From assembly GCA_049999725.1 (NCBI GenBank), contig JBNGIS010037947.1, positions 24,990-45,279 on the forward strand: 20,290 nt of DNA, read 5' to 3'. This DNA is from Haplomitrium mnioides (taxonomy: Eukaryota > Marchantiophyta > Haplomitriopsida > Calobryales). Positions 9,161 through 18,360 of the stretch are shown in pieces. Under the pieces are notes generated by a model that made no database searches, was not told the DNA's origin, and saw nothing but the letters and a program-made list of their open reading frames with translations. A program made the translations under genes and the position numbers. Numbering within the stretch: the stretch's first letter is position 1; each line of letters opens with the position of its first letter.

Positions 9161-10017
9161 AGGAGACCTCCTTTGTTGTGAATGGGGGAAAATATGAGAG
9201 GACTTACTTTGTCGATAATAAGTGTAGTAGAGTTTAATCGGGCTATGCAAGTGACGTCTCGAGGGAGTGAGAAATATTTCAGAACTAGATGAATTTGTTT
9301 CGAGTGTAATGATTGAATCTAAACTGACTTGACAAATCCTACATAATAGAAGCTGTAGATGACTAAGATAACTAGTATTCTCACGAGCATCTATGTCAAA
9401 CGATTTTACTCTCCTACCAAAGAAACGATGTTGTGTTGCGGTTTGGCTAATATGTTAAGAGGTAACAAAAGAAGGGAGAAAAATGAACTTCTCACCATAA
9501 TTAAATTTAGAGAAAATCATAGAAGCAACAACGAAGCACTTTCAAGAACTTTCTAGAACAATAAAATTGGTATATGTCAGTGCAATGTGGAAGGTGGTCT
9601 AGATATGGTGGGTAGAGAGAAGGTCAGCCTATTGGCTTTTTGAGGATTCTTTAGATTGCATCCAAATATATTTTGTAGATAAGACAGAAGAGAGAAGAGG
9701 TAGGGGGATCATTGACAACAATCAATGCAATATCATGGAGAGATACATTAGGGAATTTCGAAAGGATACTAGATCTATCAGAGCAAGGAGGATTGACACA
9801 GAGCTCAAGTCACTTATGGATCAAGACTTTGGCAATGGACAGAGGATTGTTTGTTGCTCCTACCTTTCCTCTTCCAAATCCTTTCTTTGTTGGCTTGCAA
9901 ACTATTCCTCGAGATCATTTTCAATAGTGGATTGTTTATCACTTCAGTGATAATTTCTTGAATTTGGTTATGAACTCATCTATTCTAGTATTGTTACCAA
10001 TAATCACCTATGGGGAG
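9161..10017. other. unassigned, non-coding repeat-like sequence
   Basis: No recognisable domain. Two overlapping short open frames at 9712-9950 have no motif I know. A short tract GGGGAG at 10012-10017 is followed by TGATGGGACC, which could be a polypurine tract and LTR start, but no second copy was found. Confidence 0.4.
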
Positions 10018-11130
10018 TGATGGGACCTCACGATCTGTATTCTGACCTGATTGGAAGTGGAGTTTTCTTGGGTCGTCTTCAAATGAGACTTTGGGTAAGT
10101 GTTGAATAGTCGGCGTCGATCGCTCGAGTGACTTCATCAACTTATCAATTGATGAAGGGAGAAAATTTTCCCGGAGTTAACTTTCTTTTAGTAGAAACCC
10201 TAGAAGGAAGAAAAGAAGGGGATTCAGCTTCATGAAGGTTCAAAGAGTTTCTTGAAGAAGAGAAGTTCAAGCAAGGCAAAGATCAAAAGCTTGCAAAGAG
10301 AAGCATCCCTCTACAATAAATTTTGAGTCATTTGGAGTACTACACACATACTTTTGGGCGATTGAAGACGAAGGGGTTGAATTGAAAATAGCTTCACACT
10401 TTGGGTGATTGCAACGTTTCTACAATGATTCTAGACAAAAACATAATATTATTAGGAAGCTGACAACAAAGGCTATAGTTTTTTCTTCAAATTGCAATGT
10501 ATTAGGAGTTGGGGTTGATGCGTGAAAGCTGATTAAAGTTGAAAAAACATTATTGAGGTTCTTTGAAATCACTTTTCTTTTGACATTGAATTTGTGACTT
10601 CTTTCATTATACTAAGAGCAGTACAAAAGCTGAAAATTTGTGAGAAGTCAGAGTTGAGTGTAAAGAAAGCTTCTATGAAATTTCAAGCTAAGATCATTTG
10701 AATCAAAAGAGATATAACTTGGGACACTTTATGAGTGTTGGGTTTTTGGTCTTTTAAACAACAATTGAGTTTTTGTTTGTGGAGAGCATTTTGCTGTGCA
10801 TTTCCCATTGAAAATTTTCACAGAGCTTTTCTAAACAATCTATATCCTAGACTAGGAGTAACAAATCAAAAAACCCAACAAACCTTACATCATTCTTGAC
10901 CAAAAATTGAGTTCAAAATGGGAAGGATTTACTTACCCTTCACTTTTGAACAAAAAAGAATTTAAGCCACAAAGGCTATCGACACTCAATATTTGCCATA
11001 TGTGTTTTATTGAAATACTAAAAGGAACAAAGCATCAACCTTTCACACAACTTTCTCCACAACCATATAACCCGTATATTCCCAGACCTAGATACTACCA
11101 CGCGATAGTTGGTGAACTTGAAGTGAACCT
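10018..11130 (+). other. possible LTR/leader of the second Gypsy element
   Basis: Non-coding sequence of about 1.1 kb directly upstream of a Gypsy gag in the same orientation. It starts TGATGGGACC and contains purine-rich, UTR-like stretches (around 10195-10320). I found no convincing PBS between 10780 and 11130, and the partner LTR is absent because the element is cut downstream. The assignment rests on position only. Confidence 0.3.
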
Positions 11131-12260
11131 ATGGGGTGGAGAGAGTGTGAGACTTTAGAAGCTTTAGAAATTAGAATTTGTTTTTCTAGTCAAAGGACTC
11201 CAATGCTACTATTGGACCCTGCTACTTCACAAATGTTCCAAGCATTTGCCTTTTTTATGCAGCAACAAGAAGCCTCTAACCAAAAGAAGCAATGGTCACG
11301 AGAGCTCTGTAGTCTATTGTTGGATTGCTGGACCAATTTGATAGGAGAAATATCTTCAAATATTTGAAATGCTCAATAAAGTTCCAAAAAAAGATATGAT
11401 TCAAACTTTTGAGTTAGCTATTGTGTCAGAGTTGAGAGGTAGGGTTAAGGAGCTTATCCGAGTGTATGGGAGTGACTGGGAGAGTTTCTCTCTCCAACTA
11501 AAGGAAGAATACTCACTGGAAGATGTTGATAGAGTGACTAAAAAGTCATTCATTGAATGGGTGAATCAAACCAACAAAGAGTTGGTTGCTACTAAGCTTT
11601 TTTGTGAATTTGATAGGCAATTTTCACAATTGTCTCATATGGAGAAATTGACCCTAAAGAAGGATAAGGTGGAGCTGTTCCTAGAGTTAGCCAATGATGA
11701 TCTTCAAAGAGAATTGGAGTTGCTTTTGGAGGACAAAACAAAAGATAATGGCTTGACTTCTAATTGGAAGGAAGTATTAGAAGCAGTAAGTGTGTTGACA
11801 AAGAGGGAGTCCAAAAGAGGCAAGGTGGTGGTGATGCATGATGTGAGACCACCACCCATCATGGTATCTTGAAAGCATCCAATTTCTCCTACTCTTCTTG
11901 CTAGTTCTATGCCTCCTACTCATCTTCCTATTATTGCTCCACAAAGAGATGCAGTAGAGGAGCTAGTCAAGGGCATGAAGAATCTGCAAATCAAATTTGC
12001 AAAGTTGGAAGGGAAAAAAGAGGCAAGCAACAATCAGCTTGCCCAAAAACCAGGGTATGTTCAGCGGTGTATATGTGTGATAGCACCGAACACTCAAGAA
12101 ATGAGTGTGGAGATTTTGCTCATTCCATTCACATGGGAGTTATCTATTGGAAGGAGGGCAAGATTGCTCTTAAAGGTACAGGTGAGACCCTGAAAACCAA
12201 TTTTGGAAAAGGAGGAATGAATGGAGTTGTTGAAGAGTACTTATAAAAACTTGCTAGAAT
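11131..12260 (+). pseudogene. gag of a fungal-like Ty3/Gypsy element
   Basis: Successive frames give a capsid-like, helix-rich protein: DPATSQMFQAFAFFMQQQEA (about 11215-11275), then the open frame 11369-11872 with ELRGRVKELIRVYGSDWESF, FIEWVNQTNKELVATKLFCE and FDRQFSQLSHMEKLTLKKDK. Near 12060-12105 a zinc knuckle is recognisable as CDSTEHSRNEC. The first Cys (in the preceding RCI) lies in another frame, so a single-base deletion splits the C-x2-C-x4-H-x4-C motif. The Lys/Glu-rich stretch before it (about 11960-12030) is nucleocapsid-like. The frame breaks between 11340 and 11370, after 11872, and inside the knuckle make it non-functional. Confidence 0.65.
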
Positions 12261-12920
12261 GTAAGTAGAGGCTGCCATCCATGGAATTAAGATGGAGTGT
12301 GAATTTGCCAAACATGTGGAAACTAGTGGATTGTGGTCTTGTGCTCTATCTGCAATGGAATGAGGCAACACAAAAAGAGAGGATTTGTTGAAGGTTGCCA
12401 CATCTATCAGAACTGCTACTAGATGGGTGATCCAGTAGACATTCTTTTGGTGCATGCTTACATTGCTAAAAATCAGTATAAGGCACTTGTAGAAGAGAAA
12501 AGGAGAGAAGAGGATGGAACTAGTGAAGAGAGGCCAGCTTCAAAGAGACCACAAAGAGGACAAAAGACACAGCCTTCAAGGGAGGAACATATGGAAGATG
12601 TTTTACCTTTTACTTTGGAGAAAGGAAAAGCCAAAGAGAGGGAAAAAGCTCCAGCATACAAGCTGCAATCTAACATTGAGGCAACTAGAGACCTGAGAGG
12701 TGTATTGGAAGAGAGAGTGCTCAATGCAAAGATTGAGTTGATCTTGAGAGAAATCCTTGGCATTGCAAAGAAGGAATTCCACGATCTAATTATTCATACT
12801 ATCAAGAGGAAGAGACAAGTTGTAGGAGAGACAACGATGACCAATGGTCTTGAAATAAGAGTCACCAAGGAAGAGGAGCTGGAATTAGCTCGATGCTGCA
12901 CCAATCACAAGGTGTAATTG
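12261..12920 (+). pseudogene. gag-protease connecting region
   Basis: The open frame 12423-12917 encodes a charged protein: a basic/acidic low-complexity half (EEKRREEDGTSEERPASKRP) and then a more conserved-looking segment YKLQSNIEATRDLRGVLEER followed by LREILGIAKKEFHDLIIHTI (about 12655-12800). From memory this segment also precedes the protease in related plant and basidiomycete Gypsy elements, where part of it has been annotated as a domain of unknown function. No enzymatic motif is visible. Its frame continues, through stops, into the protease. Confidence 0.5.
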
Positions 12921-13485
12921 GATCAAGAGAATGAGAAATCCTCGAGTCATTATTCAAGGAGCCATTGGGCTTGAGCTACCACTGAGATTATTGTAAAGAT
13001 TGGGGACTTGCTAGATCTAGTGATTGCACTAATTGATCATGGATAAGAGATTAATCTTGTCTCAAAAGATATCTACAAGCAAGAGAAGTGGCCAATTGAT
13101 ACCAATCATGGATGGGTGATTCAAGCAGCCAACAACAACAAGGAGAGCTTTTTAAGGTATGCCCAAATGTGAGAGTGAAGGTAGGAGATGTGGTCACAGA
13201 GCAGAACTTCTTTGTACAGGAAGATACTTCTTACCTAGTCATCCTTAGGTAGCCTTATATTACAACTGCAAGGATGGAAACAAAAGTGTTGGATGATGGA
13301 TCTGAATATGTATAGGTGAGAAGTCAGAATGGGAGGAAGGTGGTACAATTTCTAACTATCCATGCAAACCATGAGAGGAATCAAGATACCTTGAGAAACT
13401 ATTCTCCTCCTACAATCACAAAGAAGTTTGAGGATTTTTTAAAGGTGCCACAATAGAGCGAGACTATGGTGGTACAACCGAAGAG
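12921..13485 (+). pseudogene. retropepsin-like protease, broken
   Basis: The active-site loop reads VIALIDHG at 13020-13043, then TAA (13044-13046), then EINLVSKDIY. DHG replaces the usual DTG/DSG of retropepsins; the catalytic Asp is codon 13035-13037. After a one-base shift near 13155 the domain continues VRVKVGDVVTEQNFFVQEDT, then VILR-stop-PYITTARMETKVLDDGS. The TAG at 13250-13252 falls where related proteins have Gln (LGQPYI-like). More TAG codons lie at 13313-13315 and 13454-13456. The protease would cut the Gag-Pol precursor; this copy is dead. Confidence 0.7.
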
Positions 13486-15040
13486 GTGCTCTTGCTTAAA
13501 AATAAAAGTACCTTTTGTACAGGAGTAGTGAAGTATTTTGAAAGTAGATTTGTTGTATATACACAAATTGTTGATTTGGCTAGATGGGAGAAAAAAGAAA
13601 TTCAAAAATTTGAAAAAGATTTCAAAACAATATGTGTGATAAATGAAGAGGAAGAGATTGTGGGTGTATATATGAAACAAGGAATTGAAGATCCTATGGA
13701 CCTACTTGCTATCATTGGATTTGGAGGTGATGACAAGGTGGTGTGCTTACAATCAAGAAAACTCTATTCGACCATTGAGTCATTTGCATAATTGGAAGCT
13801 AGAGTGGACACCAGATACAAGATGGTGGAGAAGAAAGTAAAACTTATAGCTTAGGCTCTTCCCATTGGTTCTAGTGAGCAAGTCAAGAAAGCTTCAAAAG
13901 AGAGGAGTTTGAGAGAGATCTCAAAAATTGAGCATAAGTTTACTCCAACCACGTTCGAGGAACTAAAGGTTGGATCGGGAGAGTTTCTCTTGCCTCAAGA
14001 AGAGGATAAATTTAGAGAGATGCTCAAGAGACATGGGAAAGCATTTTCTTTTGAGCCTCAAGAAATAGGGTGTGTGGATCCAGATGTGGTTGCACCAATA
14101 ATTATTCGTACGGTTCCACATACACATTGGGATTTGAAGCCAATTTTAGTACCAAGAGCTCATCTACCAAAGCTCTTGGATCTCTTGAAGGAGAAAATGC
14201 AGATGAGGATTTTGGAGCCATCATTTGGTCCATATTCCAGTCGATGGTTTATAGTGCCTAAAAAAAGCATAGCACTCCGATTTATTCAAGATATGCAACT
14301 AGTAAATCAAGTTACTGTCCGAATTATAGAGGTGAGACCAATTGTTGGAGAGTTTGCAGAAGCATTTGCTAGAAGAGCTATCTATTCTATAGGTGATCTC
14401 TACTCTGGCTATGACCAATTCCAGCTTGCTGAAGGGAGTAGGGATATAACAACTATAAGGACACCATAGAGTTTATTGAGAATGTGTACTTTACCTCAAG
14501 GTGCTACAAACTCTGTGACATATATGATGAATAAGATCAACAAGGTTATGAGAGAATTTATCCCAGAAAAGACTATGCCATTCCTTGATGACATTCCAAT
14601 CAAAGGGTGTATAGAAAAAGAGAAGATTGAAGCTTTGGATGAGAGAGGGTGCCAAAAATTGTTAGAGATCATATTTTGGATTGTGATCAAATTTTGAAAA
14701 GGCTAGAAAAAGTACATCTGACCTTATCAGAGGTGAAATCATCTTTTGGATTTTGTGAGGTTGTGATTGTTGGGCATTTATATGGCTGGTTTGGCCGAAA
14801 ATGTGATCAATAGAAAATTGATGCCATTCAGCAACTAGAGGATACATGTAGCTCAGCTATAGAGATACACAGATTTATAGGAGCGTGTGCTTTCTACCAT
14901 GTGAGGATCCCACATTTTGCACATGTGGCAGATCTTTTGTATGATTTGTTGCCCAAAGGAAAGGAGTTTCAGTGGGAAGACATCCATACGAGAGCTGTGC
15001 AAAAGCTAAAGAAACTATTATGTTCTTAACTTGTCCTTTA
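13486..15040 (+). pseudogene. reverse transcriptase with FLDD active site, broken
   Basis: The frame 13486-14469 carries the pre-RT region and the N-terminal RT: ISKIEHKFTPTTFEELKVGS, LPQEEDKFREMLKRHGKAFS, VPHTHWDLKPILVPRAHLPK, then FIQDMQLVNQVTVR and the motif A equivalent SIGDLYSGYDQFQLAEGSRD (about 14390-14450). After a TAG at 14467-14469 comes LPQGATNSVTYMM, and the catalytic FLDD lies at 14581-14592 followed by IPIKGC. A one-base shift near 14665 leads into DHILDCDQILKRLEKVHLTL and VIVGHLYGWFGRK. Other stops are at 13789 (TAA), 13852 (TAG) and 14809 (TAG). FLDD plus IKG, and SGYDQFQ in motif A, differ from typical plant Gypsy RTs. Confidence 0.85.
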
Positions 15041-15470
15041 GAGAGTAAGTTATGAAAATGAAAAGCCTGTGATATTGACTATAGATACCAGCCCCATCGC
15101 TATAGGTTGGGCTATTAAGCAAAATGATGAGGAAGGAAATCGGTTTGCGATTCAGTTTGGAGCAAAAGTGTTGAGCAAACAACAAAGAAGCTATCCACAA
15201 GTGAAAAGAGAGTTATGGGAAGTGGTTGGAGCCATGAAAGCTAAGAAAAAATACCTCATTGGGGCACCATTGATTGTGGAAACAAATGGCCTACCTTTGT
15301 TGAGGATGATCACCAATTGCAACACTCTTGATATTGCAATGTTGCGATTGATTGCGTATATTAAGTCTTTGAATCCTGAATTCAAACACATAGCAAGGAA
15401 GGATAATCCAGTGGTAGATATGCTCTCTCAAGCTCGATATGAGCAAGAACAGGAGATGATTGAGGATATT
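15041..15470 (+). CDS. RNase H domain of the fungal-like Gypsy element
   Basis: The open frame 15069-15968 starts within RNase H: VILTIDTSPIAIGWAIKQND (first catalytic Asp), RFAIQFGAKVLSKQQRSYPQ, VKRELWEVVGAMKAKKKYLI (Glu), LIVETNGLPLL where the family usually has ETD or VDA (so the third acidic residue may be Asn here), and KHIARKDNPVVDMLSQARYE (last Asp). The domain is intact as a reading frame but isolated from an unbroken RT. The open frame is a fragment of a polyprotein rather than a gene of its own. Confidence 0.75.
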
Positions 15471-15982
15471 GACAATGTAGGAACTGAATTTTATTCACAT
15501 GCACAGAAAAGAGATAATGAGCAGAAAGAGCCGTTCATGGAAGAGTTTTATGAAGGAGAGTGGCTAGATATTAGCCATTATTTGAGTACCTTGAAAAGGA
15601 GACCAGAATGGAGTGAAGCTCAGTTCAAGCAAGTGAGGCAAAAATCCTACAATTACCTACTAGCAAGAGGCTACTTATGGCAGAGGGCAAAAAAGGGCCA
15701 TGAGATACTAAGAAGGGTGGTGTGCAAGAAAGAGATGCAAGCCAAATTGTTCAATGAGCTTCATAGTAGTTTATGGGCTAGACATAGGAGAATCAATGGG
15801 ACTTTTTCCAAATTAAAGGAAAATATTAGTGGAGAAACATGTAGAGGGATGTGGTTGCCTTTGTTGAGTCTTGTCAAACTTGCCAAATGTATTCGAAGAT
15901 TCAACACACAGATGGGTTACATCCAACTTATCCACTTGCTTGACATTATAAGTGAGTGGTGGATCTAGTTTGTCGTGACATA
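15471..15982 (+). pseudogene. integrase N-terminus, truncated at an element junction
   Basis: The frame continues from RNase H through an acidic spacer to LFNELHSSLWARHRRINGTF (zinc-binding His region, about 15745-15805). A frameshift near 15845 moves the remainder to another frame: DVVAFVESCQTCQMYSKIQH, with C-x2-C at 15872-15883, then HPTYPLA-stop-HYK-stop-VVDLV. The Asp of VVDLV (about 15958) is the expected first catalytic residue. Beyond about 15982 the sequence is that of the methyltransferase element, so the integrase core is lost. Confidence 0.72.
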
Positions 15983-15983
15983 A

Positions 15984-17120
15984 AGAGGAGTGGACTTGCC
16001 ACATCGGAAACCTGGTTTCACCCCTGGACCAGAGTTGTTACATAAGCTACAGGCTGCTCATGAGCCTCTCAAAGCTGCCATGCATAAGCTTGAGAGTGTG
16101 AAAAGCCATGGTGAACCTGTTACTCCAATTTTACAACAACCCATTGTGTGGAGTCCACTTTCAGATGGAATTACCCTGCTGGAACTATTTGGAGGCATTG
16201 CTACAAGTTTGGAGGCAGTGTTGCAATCTGGGTTGGTACTTAAGCGGTATCTGTATGTGGACACAGATCCTTGTGCCAGACAGGTGGCAGAGTCTCGTAT
16301 GTTGGAATTTTCCAGGAGGTTTCCACAACAATTTCCTCCTAGTGCATGGAAGTCCAGCTTCACCTATTTCCCTTCAGATGTTCAGCTGATCCAACAGCAA
16401 CACATTGTGCTTCTTGGCTCTTTGGATCTTATCATTGCAGGATGGGAATGTCAGGGACTGTTCGCTGCTGGTTCTGGTTTAGGACTAGCTGATAGCAGAT
16501 CTTGCCTTTTCATGGACATGGTTCAGGTACTCACATGGGCTCAGGCATGCTACCCTGCTGTTGGTTACATCATGGAGAACACACCAGCTCAGTTTGATAA
16601 AAGGGCAGTAGTGCGAGCAGACTTTGTGCTCATTCAGCACTACTTGGGTTCTCCACTTCTCCTAGATGCAGTGCATTGTGGGTCTTATGCACATCGTTTA
16701 CGTAACTTCTGGACCAACCTTGCCCCTGTTTCCTTGTTGGAGTTGGCCCTGCATTACACTGTTCGAGATCCTACACTACAGGTGTGTGGCATTTTAGATT
16801 CAGATAGCTCTTGCCAACCAGTTACAAGGCAAGAGGCACCACCTTGGTACCCTGCCAACCAGGTTGGCCAACCACGGGCTGCCTGGCCTACTTTGGTGTC
16901 TTTCCCTAGTGCACATGCTTTTTAGAGTGATGGTCCAGGGCTTGTTTATCGTCATGCTACAGGCACTTGGGATGAACCCAGTCCAAAGGAAAGAGAACGA
17001 GCCATGGGATTCCAATCAAGCACCACTGGTCACACCAAGGTAACCAAGCTAGAGAGAAATTCTCTTCTTGGTAGTGTTATGGACTTGAATGCTCTCACGT
17101 GGCTCTTGATTACTTGTTTA
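15984..17120 (+). pseudogene. retrotransposon-borne cytosine-5 DNA methyltransferase domain
   Basis: Predicted to transfer a methyl group from S-adenosylmethionine to cytosine C5. Residues counted from 15990: motif I ITLLELFGGIATS (61-73), acidic SAM-contact region YLYVDTDPCAR (87-97), motif IV DLIIAGWECQG (146-156) with the candidate catalytic Cys154 at 16449-16451, motif VI YIMENTPAQ (193-201) with Glu196, motif VIII AHRLRNFWTNL (234-244), then after TAG 16923-16925 in the same frame the C-terminal motif ERERAMGF ... LLGSVMDLNALTWLL (16983-17108; motif X). The region between motifs VIII and X would hold target recognition. FGGIATS, AHRxRxFW and the C-terminal block look DNMT3-like. PCQ is changed to ECQ. 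There is no ATG: the frame opens after TAA at 15981-15983, so the 5' part is lost or belonged to a larger polyprotein. Frame continuity into RT argues against a host gene. Confidence 0.87.
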
Positions 17121-17430
17121 CTCTTTCAAATGCATCTACATCCTACGGTGGAAGTTACTTCAGTTGTTTCTGGTGACGTACCCTCATGGCATCCAGACCA
17201 GGTGCATTTACCCATTCACAACACTTTGCGCTTTGATCTGAGTGTTGGGAGGGGGGGGAGAGGAGGTGCCATGCAATGTGATTGAATTTCACTCTAACTT
17301 TTCAGAATCTGGCCACTCTAGACCTGCAAGTACTGTGGGGCCACTTTCCAACATTTCAGTTCCACCGGCTTTCTCTTCCAACTTTCCATGTGTTGCCAAT
17401 TTCACTTTTGTCATGGGCAATCAGCTGAAC
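17121..17430 (+). pseudogene. DNMT-RT linker with frame change
   Basis: About 100 residues joining the methyltransferase to RT. The first part (HPTVEVTSVVSGDVPSWHPD ... LSVG) is in the methyltransferase frame, and the second part (EEVPCNVIEFHSNFSESGHS, then Ser/Pro-rich) is in the RT frame. The change of +1 occurs at the run of eight G. No D-T/S-G protease motif is visible in either half, so the protease of this element is not between these domains. Confidence 0.65.
17251..17258 (+). other. G8 homopolymer at frame junction
   Basis: Eight consecutive G after TTGGGA mark where the methyltransferase frame (codons at positions divisible by 3) gives way to the RT frame one base later. Removing one G would join the two. 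It may be an indel in this copy, a sequencing error at a homopolymer, or a programmed +1 site. Confidence 0.6.
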
Positions 17431-18360
17431 AAGAAACAGAGGGATCAAATCACCAATCTGTTATTGAATTATGAGGATGTCTTTGCTTTCTCTATGAAAG
17501 ATCTTGGCAAGTGCAAGGTGATGCAATTCTCCATTGAGCTCACTGAGGAGAAGCCCATCTATCGGCGCAAACACCGCCTAAGTAAGCATAAGTGGGAGTT
17601 AGTGGATGAGCGCTGCAAGGAACTCTATGAGGCTGGTCTTATCCAGCCTTCCACTTCTGATTTTGCAGCAGCTACAGTGATGCCAGCTAAGAAAGACTCT
17701 AGTGGCTTGTGGACTGAAAAGAGGATGTGTGGAGATTATCGACCACTGAATTTGGTTACTCCACAGGACAGGTATCCTATGCCCACAGCTGAGGAGCTTT
17801 TTGACAGCATTGGAGACTCAGATGTCTTCACCCTGGTGGATTTACGTCAGGGATTCAACCAGATTGTGATTCAGGTTACAAATCGCAAGAAGGCTGCATT
17901 CCATGGAGGCAACCGACTGTGGGAATGGTTGGTAATGCCATTTGGATTGAAAAATGCCCCTGTCTTTTTTCAACGAATCATGGATCAGGTACTGGAGGGT
18001 GCTGATTTTCTTGAAATGCTACATTGATGATGTCTTGGTGCAAAGCAAAGGTTTCAAACAACATTTGACCCATCTGGAGGAGCTGTTTAGACGGTTGAGG
18101 AAGGCAAACTTGATGATTCACCCGAAGAAATGTGAGTTTGCTGTTACATCAGTAGTGTATTTAGGACACAGAATCGTTCCAAATGGGACCATGGCTCACT
18201 GGTCCAAGGTAGTGTCCATTCTGGAGATGCGCAAGCCTACTGATGTATCAACCCTGCGCAGTTTTATTGGGTTGTGTAACTACTACATGATCTATGTGCA
18301 AGATTTTAGTACCATTGCCCATCCACTGTATGCGCTGTTGAAGAAGGATGTTACATGGAC
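17431..18360 (+). pseudogene. reverse transcriptase of the DNMT element, one frameshift
   Basis: Conserved Ty3 RT blocks in order: EDVFAFSMKDLGKCKVMQFS, HRLSKHKWELVDERCKELYE, AGLIQPSTSDFAAATVMPAK, RMCGDYRPLNLVTPQDRYPM, then VFTLVDLRQGFNQIVIQ with the motif A Asp at 17839-17841, WLVMPFGLKNAPVFFQRIMD, YIDD at 18020-18031, and LGHRIVPNG and LRSFIGLCNYYMIYVQDF. A one-base insertion in GAAATG (18013-18018) puts YIDD out of frame with the upstream half: the upstream frame ends in GADFLEMLH-stop. All catalytic aspartates are present, so this is a recent-looking break. Reverse transcription of element RNA into DNA would occur in cytoplasmic particles. Confidence 0.93.

Noticed and set aside
9565-9585. 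TTGGTATATGTCAG as a primer binding site
   Set aside because: It only loosely resembles TGGTATCAGAGC and is not next to an LTR end or upstream leader of a gag.
9712-9950. Two overlapping 71-codon ORFs
   Set aside because: No motif, no family resemblance, and they overlap in different frames in repeat-like DNA. Left as unassigned.
16058-16363. 101-codon minus-strand ORF
   Set aside because: Antisense shadow of the methyltransferase domain with no motif of its own.
15984-17120. A host DNA methyltransferase gene (CMT, DRM or MET1) lying next to a retrotransposon
   Set aside because: The reading frame runs without introns or a host-like terminator into the RT linker with one homopolymer slip, and no host regulatory domain (BAH, UBA, chromodomain, PWWP) is seen. 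A captured domain within the element fits better.
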